Shown here piece by piece: positions 1 through 5,719 of a DNA stretch of 10,956 nt. How positions within the stretch are numbered: the first letter of the stretch is position 1; the number at the start of each line of letters is the position of its first letter. The position numbers were made by a program, and so were the translations under genes. The stretch covers positions 1-10,956 of the forward strand of contig DAHVAU010000025.1 in assembly GCA_027314465.1 (NCBI GenBank), given 5' to 3'. This DNA comes from Microcaldota archaeon. GTDB taxonomy: Archaea; Micrarchaeota; Micrarchaeia; Micrarchaeales; CABMGC01. Below the pieces are notes generated by a model. That model was not told where the DNA came from and made no database searches. It worked only from the letters and a program-made list of their open reading frames with translations.

Positions 1-2886
1 GTAGAACGACCCTACGGCAAGGTTGCTGAGTCCCAGGTATGGCATGTAGTCTGCTATGGTGAGGCCCGAACCCGTTGTGCTCTGGGAGGTCAGCTGCGTT
101 CCGTTGATATATGAATAGAGATTGGACGGCGTCCATGCAAAGCCAACGACGCTGTTGCTGCTGATTGCGTTAGGCGCCGAAGTGTACGCAGATATAGCAT
201 TGGTGCAGCTAGCGGAAGTGACCAGGTATGTATCAGTGGTGCCGATATTCCAGTCGACCTCTGCGCCTTGGCAGAGGTCCACCCAGGAGCTGGCGGTGGT
301 TCCCTCGGTTTCGCCAATGGTTACGGCTATTCCTGCAGAGGCTGTGTTGCTAGGGTCGAAGAGCATCTCTGTTATCTGCGGGTAGGCCACTGTACTGGCT
401 GCAGGGAGGAAGACGTAGCTGGAGGTTGCACTTGTAGTTAACGTGGCGCCGTTGTTCACAGAAATTGAGCCCCCTGAGTTGGCAACGGTGCTCCCCCACT
501 TGGCATCCAATGATGTGCCAGCGAAGTTGTCGTAGAAGTTGAAGACATTGGCGCCGTTGTCGTATGCGCCGTATGTGGGGCTGAGCTGGGGGGCCTCGCC
601 GGTGGGGCCAGATGCGGACATCACATCGGTTGGCATGAAGTCCATGTAGATTGTTGTGGAGCCGCTGGCCAGCCCTGAAGGGAAGTCAATCCACACCAGG
701 GTGTTCGACGCGAGATTAGAGGCACCTGACTGCACCCAGGCCTGGAGCACAGTACCGGTTGCTGCAGGGCCTGTGGTGAACTCGACGTTCGACCAGGCGG
801 AGTTTATCAGCGAGCCGTAAGTAGCCGAGTCTATAGGTATCTCCTGCTGGAACGGCCCTGTCATTGCCGACTCGGCATTTATGGTCACTGGCACGTATGA
901 AACGGTGCCAGTCTGTGAGTTCGTAAGAGTTACGGCAACGTAATGCACTGTGGATGCCGCAGTTACCGTAACCGATACCGCTGGGGAGTTGGCTGTTTCC
1001 GATAAGCTGTCCTTGGCCTGAAGCTCGAAACTGTACGTGCCCATGGTTGTCAGGGAATTGGTAGCAAAGCTGCAGGTGGTGGAGGTTGGGCTGGAACAGT
1101 AGGTTGAAGTTGCAGTTATGTAGCTACCCGATCCGGGGGCCTTGACGTACCACTGGTAAGTGTAAGGCGCGGAACCGCCGATCGCACCAGAATCGACTAT
1201 GTTTGCAGTCTGTCCCTGCTGCACAGAGGAAGGTGATGCTGCAGGCTGAGCCACCGTGAGTGTTGTGTATATTCCGACGCCTCCGAAGCTTGCCGATGGC
1301 ATTATCCCGCCAGGCGGATATGTCCTGACCCTGGCCCATTTGTACATTATCGGCGTAGTGGGCTGCGTGGACCCTGTGAAGTAGTCACCAAGCATCACGT
1401 ATCTGGCATATGAGTTGACCGAGCCTGCGGCGCTGTAAACCTGTAAGTAGTTCTCAAGCCACCCTGTTGCTATGGAGTTGGAGAAGGTTGAGAGCACATA
1501 GTATGTGCCCGGCACGTAGTTGAATATGCCTATGCCTCCGTCAATCCCGTATGGCGTCGGACCGTTGGCGGCATACGTGTACACGCGGGTAGAGCCGCCC
1601 CCTAACGGCAGGGCGTGGAAGTATATCAGGTTGCCCGCGCCACCAAGGTAGCCCGATGCGTCGGCATCGTCAATGCCTGAAGAGCCGCCTGCAGGCACTT
1701 CGGCGTAAGGCCACTCCAGATAGGCCTCGAGCACATTGGACTGGAACAGGAAGTCTGCGGGCCCGTATGCCGACCCGCCTGTCACATAGAGGCCGTTGCT
1801 GACAGTGTACCCAACAGTATTGGCATCCGTCCATCCCGAGGGGAGGCCGGGGCCAGGGAAGTTCCAGTATTCGTTGAATACGCTGGCGCCGTTGTCGTAT
1901 GCACCGTATGTGGGGCTGAGCTGGGGAGCCTCGCCGGTGGGACCAGATGCGGACATCACGTTGGTTGGCATGAAGTCCATGTAGATTACAGTGTTGCCGT
2001 TTGCCGGTATCGATTCCATGAGCTTGGCCCACACTATCGTATTTGGTGCCGTGTTGGTGTCTCCGCTCTCGACCCATGCAGGTATCACGCTGCCTGTTGC
2101 TGCGGGGCCTGTGGTGAACTCGACGTTCATCCAGGTAGGGCTTATGTAGGATGAATATGATGAGCTAGGCACGTTGAGCATCTCCTGGAACCCTGCCGGA
2201 GTAGCTGAAGGCTGCGAGTTGGTTATCGTAATTGGGACGTACACGGTCTGCAGAGTGTTTGCAGTGGTGGTTAGTATGCTTGTGGTGGAGGTGCTGATGG
2301 ACGACGTGCTGGAGGAGGACGATGATACGGATGACGTGGTCGTGTATGTTGTAAGTGATCCGTGCACGAACGGCGCAGTGAACGTTGCAGCCAGTTCGGT
2401 GTATGAACCGTAGTCAGGCAGCGTGTAGTTTATCCATAGATAACCAGAGAAAGTGGTGCCTATGCCACCAGTGGCCTTGGCTGCGGGGCCCGAGTAGCAG
2501 TATGCAGACAGTGTCTGGGTTGTGCCACTGTACATGACGTTGCCAGGGGTGAATGTGCTTGGAGGGTAATATTGTGACAGCGCATTGACTCCTGTGTTGC
2601 CGTAAAGAGGGCCGCCGCTGGCCTGCTGCTGCGAAGAGCATGCCACGCCGTTTATCTTTATCGCAGAACCTATGGCCTGGGAGATTGTAGCTACAATGGC
2701 GCCGGTAGTATTTATCGATACGTATCCGCAGCTAAAGCCAGGAGGGGATATGCATGACACTGCTTGAGGGGGATGCAGGGCAATGGAGATTATCGCGGCG
2801 AGGGCGATTCCTATGACGGCTATTGCTAGACCGTATGACGCCAGGAAATCTATCGCTGGTTGCAGTTTGAGCGCAGCCTTTGGCAA
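1..2886 (-). CDS. Giant surface/adhesin-like protein with class III (pilin-like) signal, 3' end outside window
   Basis: One reading frame of 962 codons runs without a stop to the window edge. I translated it by hand. It starts with MPKAALKLQPAIDFLASYG followed by about 18 hydrophobic residues. This resembles archaeal class III signal peptides: K-x-Q around the cleavage site, then an acidic residue at +5 (D) where prepilins have E, then a membrane helix. The TTG start at 2886 is the only usual start codon before this motif. Next come a Cys-containing N-terminal region, a Ser/Thr-rich linker (about residues 178-206), a DUF2341-like module with a jelly-roll-like region ending in a WARVRTYPPGG motif (about 213-540), an Ig/PKD-like module (about 543-640), and a second DUF2341-like module (from about 648) cut by the edge. 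Likely an exported, membrane- or pilus-anchored adhesin or envelope protein; ligand unknown. The TTG directly follows the rps2 stop codon, so it is probably co-transcribed with rps2. Domain names come from remembered patterns, not a search. Confidence 0.85.
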   Translation of the reverse strand, partial: MPKAALKLQPAIDFLASYGLAIAVIGIALAAIISIALHPPQAVSCISPPGFSCGYVSINTTGAIVATISQAIGSAIKINGVACSSQQQASGGPLYGNTGVNALSQYYPPSTFTPGNVMYSGTTQTLSAYCYSGPAAKATGGIGTTFSGYLWINYTLPDYGSYTELAATFTAPFVHGSLTTYTTTSSVSSSSSSTSSISTSTTSILTTTANTLQTVYVPITITNSQPSATPAGFQEMLNVPSSSYSSYISPTWMNVEFTTGPAATGSVIPAWVESGDTNTAPNTIVWAKLMESIPANGNTVIYMDFMPTNVMSASGPTGEAPQLSPTYGAYDNGASVFNEYWNFPGPGLPSGWTDANTVGYTVSNGLYVTGGSAYGPADFLFQSNVLEAYLEWPYAEVPAGGSSGIDDADASGYLGGAGNLIYFHALPLGGGSTRVYTYAANGPTPYGIDGGIGIFNYVPGTYYVLSTFSNSIATGWLENYLQVYSAAGSVNSYARYVMLGDYFTGSTQPTTPIMYKWARVRTYPPGGIMPSASFGGVGIYTTLTVAQPAASPSSVQQGQTANIVDSGAIGGSAPYTYQWYVKAPGSGSYITATSTYCSSPTSTTCSFATNSLTTMGTYSFELQAKDSLSETANSPAVSVTVTAASTVHYVAVTLTNSQTGTVSYVPVTINAESAMTGPFQQEIPIDSATYGSLINSAWSNVEFTTGPAATGTVLQAWVQSGASNLASNTLVWIDFPSGLASGSTTIYMDFMPTDVMSASGPTGEAPQLSPTYGAYDNGANVFNFYDNFAGTSLDAKWGSTVANSGGSISVNNGATLTTSATSSYVFLPAASTVAYPQITEMLFDPSNTASAGIAVTIGETEGTTASSWVDLCQGAEVDWNIGTTDTYLVTSASCTNAISAYTSAPNAISSNSVVGFAWTPSNLYSYINGTQLTSQSTTGSGLTIADYMPYLGLSNLAVGSFY
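551..652. repeat. Direct repeat copy 2 inside the surface-protein gene
   Basis: This 102-bp segment matches 1886-1987 at about 97 of 102 positions (five mismatches seen). The offset is 1335 bp, exactly 445 codons, so both copies are in the same frame. They encode nearly the same peptide, from YMDFMPT through PTGEAPQLSP to YDNGA. A second shorter block, 758-790, matches 2096-2128 with one mismatch. These are the conserved cores of the two DUF2341-like modules and point to internal duplication or gene conversion. Confidence 0.9.
1886..1987. repeat. Direct repeat copy 1 inside the surface-protein gene
   Basis: Partner of the copy at 551-652 in the same orientation and reading frame. The modules around both copies have diverged much more at the protein level than this core, so the core is either strongly constrained or recently homogenised. 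Confidence 0.9.
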
Positions 2887-3501
2887 CTATTTCGCCTTCA
2901 TCTCTACTTTTGCTTCAAAGTCGGAGACTTTATAGTTGAACTCTTCGTTTGCTTTTATTAAACCTTTCTCTTTCAGGAACTCCCTGGCCAGAAGATAGTA
3001 TATGAGCGCGAGTGAGCGCCTTCCCTTGTTGTTGCACGGCAGAACAAGATCCACGAACTTTATCCAGTTGTCTGTGTCGCAGAGAGCCACGATTGGTATG
3101 CTCGTCTTGCTGGCCTCTTTCACAGCCTGCCTCTCGTTCCTTGTGTCTCTTAGAAGTATGAGCGATGGCTCCATGTAATCGGGCCTGTTTGGATTGGTGA
3201 AGATGCCAGGCATGACCCTGCCGCTTACGAGCTTTGAACCCGTTATCTCGGCGAACTTCGATGCTGATGCGATGGCGTAGATCCTTGAGGCAGTCACTGC
3301 TATGTTCTTCGGCTCGTACTGCGCCAGGGTCTTTGCCGCCTCCCTTATCTTCTTGTCTATGGTTGCTAGCTCAAGCAGATAGAGCCCGTCCTCCCTGACT
3401 TTGTATATGTACCTCTTCATTCCAGGCGTCTTTACCTTTGTGCCTATGTGCACTCCTGCCTCAAGGTACGTCGCCTGGTCTATGAGCAATTCGTTTGCCA
3501 T
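2887..3501 (-). CDS. rps2: 30S ribosomal protein S2 (uS2), archaeal type
   Basis: The 204-residue product starts MANELLIDQATYLEAGVHIG and carries the archaeal S2 signatures: the AGVHIGTKVKTPGM region, GRVMPGIFTNP, and ALCDTDNW followed by VDLVLPCNNKGRRSLALIYYLLARE. S2 sits on the body and head junction of the small subunit. The length is normal for archaeal S2. The start was set at the ATG at 3501 because a GTGATC Shine-Dalgarno-like element lies just before it; an in-frame GTG at 3510 is part of that element and would add three residues. The gene follows tRNA-Pro by 14 nt, and its TAG stop is immediately followed by the TTG start of the surface-protein gene in the same frame. In many archaea S2 sits near rpoN and rpoK as here, but no rpoK or enolase gene is present between them. 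Confidence 0.97.
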   Translation of the reverse strand: MANELLIDQATYLEAGVHIGTKVKTPGMKRYIYKVREDGLYLLELATIDKKIREAAKTLAQYEPKNIAVTASRIYAIASASKFAEITGSKLVSGRVMPGIFTNPNRPDYMEPSLILLRDTRNERQAVKEASKTSIPIVALCDTDNWIKFVDLVLPCNNKGRRSLALIYYLLAREFLKEKGLIKANEEFNYKVSDFEAKVEMKAK

Positions 3502-3515
3502 GTTGATCACTAAAT

Positions 3516-3610
3516 CGGGGTCGCCGCGATTTTCATAAGCCTGAGCTTATTTTGAACGCGGGTCTTATGCTCCCTAAGCACAGAGCCTAACCAAGCTAGC
3601 AGACGACCCC
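3516..3610 (-). tRNA. tRNA-Pro, anticodon AGG, with a 21-nt intron in the T-loop
   Basis: A full cloverleaf folds by hand. The acceptor stem is GGGGTCG/CGACCCC (7 perfect pairs). A D-arm with A14, G15, G18, G19 and A21 follows. The anticodon stem is TGTGC/GCATA with loop TTAGGGA, reading AGG (Pro) with G37 and A38 as in proline tRNAs. The variable loop is 4 nt and the T-stem CCGCG/CGCGG. The T-loop region is 28 nt instead of 7; removing the intron restores TTCAAAT. No CCA is encoded and the discriminator base is G. Oddities: A34 is rare in archaea, pair 10-25 is U-U, and proline tRNAs normally have A73 in archaea, so function of this copy is not certain. It sits between rpoN and rps2, and a TATA element lies about 29 nt upstream. 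Confidence 0.85.
3530..3550 (-). other. tRNA intron with canonical bulge-helix-bulge, position 59/60
   Basis: The insert folds exactly as an archaeal splicing substrate. Exon helix CCGCG/CGCGG is followed by a 4-bp central helix UUCA/UGAA, flanked by two 3-nt bulges (AAA on the 5' side, AAU on the 3' side). The intron hairpin is UAAGC/GCUUA with loop UCAG. Cutting after the second base of each bulge releases 21 nt and leaves a normal 7-nt T-loop, UUCAAAU. Non-canonical intron positions like this are known from ARMAN and Thermoproteales tRNAs. Confidence 0.85.
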
Positions 3611-3636
3611 GCACCATATACTTGGCATGAGCTTCT

Positions 3637-3642
3637 TTTAAA
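3637..3642 (-). promoter_or_regulatory. TATA box for tRNA-Pro
   Basis: TTTAAA on the minus strand (context CATTTAAAAG, with an A-rich BRE-like stretch upstream) is centred about 29 nt before the tRNA 5' end at 3610. It lies in the short gap after the rpoN stop. It suggests that tRNA-Pro and rps2 can be transcribed independently of the upstream operon. Confidence 0.6.
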
Positions 3643-3667
3643 TGTTTACTTGCTGCGCTCGTAACGG

Positions 3668-3868
3668 TCACTTCCTGCTGTAGTTAATCACGTCGTCTAT
3701 CAGATCCACGTGGCTTATGAGCATGCGCCTGCAGCAGTAACGGGTAACGTGCATCGAGTCCAGCACTGCGCCGGGGTCTTCCTTTTTTGACTGTGTCCTC
3801 TCCTTGAACTCAGCCCACCTGTCCCCAACGACCTGGCCGCATGAGAAGCATCTTACTGGTATCATCAT
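3668..3868 (-). CDS. rpoN: DNA-directed RNA polymerase subunit N (RPB10 homologue)
   Basis: A 66-residue zinc-binding subunit that helps hold the RpoD/RpoL assembly platform of archaeal RNA polymerase. The atypical zinc motif is complete: C7-x2-C10 in MIPVRCFSCG, and the adjacent pair C45-C46 in YCCRRM. The length is typical. Two consecutive ATG codons (3868 and 3865) are possible; MIPVRCFSCG is the usual N-terminus, so the second may be the true start. The first ATG overlaps the stop of the preceding orphan gene (ATGA), which implies translational coupling. Confidence 0.96.
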   Translation of the reverse strand: MMIPVRCFSCGQVVGDRWAEFKERTQSKKEDPGAVLDSMHVTRYCCRRMLISHVDLIDDVINYSRK

Positions 3869-4284
3869 AGTATCATCGTCTTATTATTTGAATATTGATA
3901 TGCCTCCTTTATGTGCTTTATGGTCAGGCCGACAACCAGCTTCTCGAGCTGCCCTGTTGCCATCCTCCTTATCTTCGCCAGCGCGTCGACGACGGTGTTG
4001 CCGTGGCTTGTTCTGCTGTGCCTGTCGAGCATGTCAGTTAGTGTTTTCCTTGCTGCCATGAAATGCGATACTGAGCTCGACCTGTATAGTGCTGCGAGGC
4101 CGAAATCAGTCGAATGCGATGCAATGCGCTCAAGATCACGTGCCGCGTTAGCGTCTGCATAGCCCCTTCGCACGCTCTCGAAGACAAGCCTGGGCGCCAG
4201 GCGATCCCTGGCATGACCGTTGTCGAACAGCTCCGTCAGGGCAGTCCCCCTTGGCGCGTGCCTATTGTTCAGCGCAGTGATCAA
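3865..4284 (-). CDS. Unrecognised 139-aa basic helical protein between rps9 and rpoN
   Basis: I do not recognise the family. The frame is open from inside rps9 to a TGA at 3865. If it starts at the TTG at 4284, one nt after the rps9 stop, it encodes about 139 residues; a CTG at 4272 is an alternative. An AGGTGAT Shine-Dalgarno-like site overlaps the rps9 end but is very close to the TTG, so the start is uncertain. The product is rich in Arg, Ala and Leu and looks mainly alpha-helical, with no signal peptide, membrane segment or Cys cluster. Coding is supported by codon choice like its neighbours (AGG, AAG, GAG, GGC, ATA) and by the 4-nt overlap with rpoN. The position inside an RNA polymerase/ribosome operon suggests a role in transcription or translation, but this is only inference. 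Confidence 0.7.
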   Translation of the reverse strand: MITALNNRHAPRGTALTELFDNGHARDRLAPRLVFESVRRGYADANAARDLERIASHSTDFGLAALYRSSSVSHFMAARKTLTDMLDRHSRTSHGNTVVDALAKIRRMATGQLEKLVVGLTIKHIKEAYQYSNNKTMIL

Positions 4285-4285
4285 A

Positions 4286-4828
4286 TCACCTGTATGATTT
4301 CTGGAACCTGGCCCTTGCCTTTGGTCCCTTGAACTTCTTTGGTTCCACTTCCCTAGTATCGTCAACGAGTAGATGCCTGTCGTACTCCATGTAGAAGCTG
4401 CGCAGCGAGTCCGGCGATGGAGATGCCTTGACTATGGCCTTTGCTATGGCAGCTCTTGCTGCCTGCGCCTGACCGCTGAACCCTCCGCCATATACGCTTA
4501 CCTGTATGTCAGCAGACTTTGCGACCTGTGCAGCTGCGTCGGTGATGTTTATAGGTTCAAGTATGAGTTCCCTTATCTCCCTTGGCTTTATCAGGGCCAC
4601 GTCAACCCCGTTTATGGTGACCCTTCCGCTTCCTCCCTGCAGCAGTGATGCTCTGGCAACTGCCCTCTTCCTCTTGCCTTTTGAGAGCAGAGGCGTCTTG
4701 GCTGCCTTCTTCTTGGTAGCCTTTGCGGCCTGCTGCCTCTTGACCTGTGCCTTCCCGGGCTGCACCTTAGGCTGGTATAGTGTCTCAAGCTCCTTTTCAA
4801 GATTCTCTATTCCTTTTGATTCCGCCAT
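4286..4828 (-). CDS. rps9: 30S ribosomal protein S9 (uS9) with N-terminal extension
   Basis: The 180-residue product contains the S9 core from about residue 50, starting with GKRKRAVARASLLQGGSGRV. It continues through VYGGGFSGQAQAARAAIAKA to the universal basic tail KARARFQKSYR, which reaches the P-site tRNA in the ribosome. Archaeal S9 is normally about 130-135 residues. Here an extra segment of about 45-50 residues precedes the core, starting acidic (ENLEKELETLYQ) and becoming rich in Lys, Ala and Gln. The ATG at 4828 was chosen because GTGAT lies just upstream; a GTG at 4837, overlapping the rpl13 stop, is the longer alternative. It follows rpl13 closely and precedes the orphan gene. Confidence 0.96.
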   Translation of the reverse strand: MAESKGIENLEKELETLYQPKVQPGKAQVKRQQAAKATKKKAAKTPLLSKGKRKRAVARASLLQGGSGRVTINGVDVALIKPREIRELILEPINITDAAAQVAKSADIQVSVYGGGFSGQAQAARAAIAKAIVKASPSPDSLRSFYMEYDRHLLVDDTREVEPKKFKGPKARARFQKSYR

Positions 4829-4833
4829 TAATA

Positions 4834-5259
4834 TCACTGCCTATATCCAAGCTTGTCCGTAAGCTGCTTAACCGTCATCACTGTCTCGAATATCTCTCTT
4901 GACCCGCTCGACTTAACGCTGAACTGCTCGCCCTTGACGCCGTCAGGGGCTCCCACATACACCCTGAGCCTCTTGAAGGCAGACTTGCCTTTCGGCCTCT
5001 TGTATGGCAGCATGCCCCTTATGACCCTCTTCACGAACATATCAGGACGCCTGGGCCAGTAGGGTGAGTGCTCGGGGTTTGCCTTGTCCTTGAGCTCTAT
5101 GAGCCTCTTGTACTTATCCTGGATCCTGTCCTGGTGGCCGCTTATTATCATCTTCTCTGAGTTTATCACGGATACGGTGTTACCGTTGAGCAGCAGCTTA
5201 GCTACCTGGCTTGCCGCCCTTCCGAGCACCTTGTCCGATCCATCAACAACATATTCCAT
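4834..5259 (-). CDS. rpl13: 50S ribosomal protein L13 (uL13)
   Basis: A 141-residue protein with the archaeal L13 hallmarks: VLGRAASQVAKLLLNG near the N-terminus, VINSEKMIISG, and RPDMFVKRVIRGMLPYKRPKG followed by LRVYVGAPDG. L13 binds 23S rRNA domains and is an early assembly protein. The length is typical. The start ATG at 5259 has a TGATAAC element directly upstream. It begins 4 nt after the rpl18e stop and ends just before the rps9 start, the classical L18e-L13-S9 order. Confidence 0.97.
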   Translation of the reverse strand: MEYVVDGSDKVLGRAASQVAKLLLNGNTVSVINSEKMIISGHQDRIQDKYKRLIELKDKANPEHSPYWPRRPDMFVKRVIRGMLPYKRPKGKSAFKRLRVYVGAPDGVKGEQFSVKSSGSREIFETVMTVKQLTDKLGYRQ

Positions 5260-5263
5260 GTTA

Positions 5264-5611
5264 TCAGATTATTATCCTTGCAGACTTGTTTGCGAGCATC
5301 TCGTCTATGCCGACTATCTCGCACTTGGCAGTGTTGAGCTTCTCCACTGCGCTTGCGGAGAAGTCTATGGCAGCTATCTTGATCTTCTTGTTCATGACCC
5401 CTGAGCCGAGCACCTTGCCCGGAACTATTATGCTCTCGCTTTCCTTGACCAGCCTGTCGAGCTTGGACAGGTTCACGCTTGGCCTGAGCCTCTTGGGCTT
5501 GGTGGAGAGCTTTATCAGGTATGCAATGAGCTTTGGATTCTTGGCCTGGCTGCGCTGCCTCTCCAGGGATTCCACCCATCTGCTTACATTAATGTTCTCG
5601 ATTTTTTCCAT
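5264..5611 (-). CDS. rpl18e: 50S ribosomal protein L18e (eL18)
   Basis: A 115-residue large-subunit protein found in archaea and eukaryotes. Family features visible are an N-terminal helical part with AYLIKLSTKPKRLRPSVNLS, then the VPGKVLGSG turn and the C-terminal KIKIAAIDFSASAVEKL segment. The start was set at ATG 5611, with GTGAC centred about 8 nt upstream. An in-frame GTG at 5620 is probably part of the Shine-Dalgarno region. The ATG lies only 15 nt after the 3' end of tRNA-Leu, so tRNA processing could define the mRNA 5' end. It opens the L18e-L13-S9 run. Confidence 0.95.
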   Translation of the reverse strand: MEKIENINVSRWVESLERQRSQAKNPKLIAYLIKLSTKPKRLRPSVNLSKLDRLVKESESIIVPGKVLGSGVMNKKIKIAAIDFSASAVEKLNTAKCEIVGIDEMLANKSARIII

Positions 5612-5626
5612 GAACGTCACTTATTA

Positions 5627-5713
5627 TGCGGGGGGTGAGATTCGAACTCACGCAAGCACTAAAGCTACTGACCCCTCAAGCCAGCGCATTTGACCAGGCT
5701 CTGCCACCCCCGC
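5627..5713 (-). tRNA. tRNA-Leu, anticodon GAG, no intron
   Basis: The cloverleaf is complete. The acceptor stem is GCGGGGG/CCCCCGC, the D-arm has the AGCCTGGTCAAA loop, and the anticodon stem CTGGC/GTCAG carries loop TTGAGGG reading GAG. A long class II variable arm (TAGC...GCTTGC) follows, as expected for leucine, and then the T-arm GTGAG-TTCGAAT-CTCAC. The discriminator is A and no CCA is encoded. It lies 6 nt after the rpoD stop and 15 nt before rpl18e, with no room for its own promoter, so it must be cut out of the rpoD-rpl18e transcript. Confidence 0.97.
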
Positions 5714-5719
5714 GCTTTG

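Noticed and set aside
1670..2077. Minus-strand 135-aa open frame and other short frames within 1-2886
   Set aside because: They lie out of frame with the continuous 962-codon surface-protein frame and have Arg/His-rich shadow-like composition.
2174..2413. Plus-strand frame rich in Val and Asp (DDVLEEDDDTDDVV)
   Set aside because: It is the antisense of the Ser/Thr-rich linker codons of the surface protein, not a gene.
3511..3667. An rpoK gene expected between rpoN and rps2
   Set aside because: The gap is filled by tRNA-Pro and its promoter; no RpoK-like frame was found anywhere in the window.
3911..4162. Plus-strand 83-aa frame opposite the orphan gene
   Set aside because: No start signal or promoter; the minus frame has better codon use and an ATGA overlap with rpoN.
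5202..5579. Minus-strand 125-aa frame over rpl18e
   Set aside because: Gln/Glu/Arg-rich shadow in another frame of a certain ribosomal gene.
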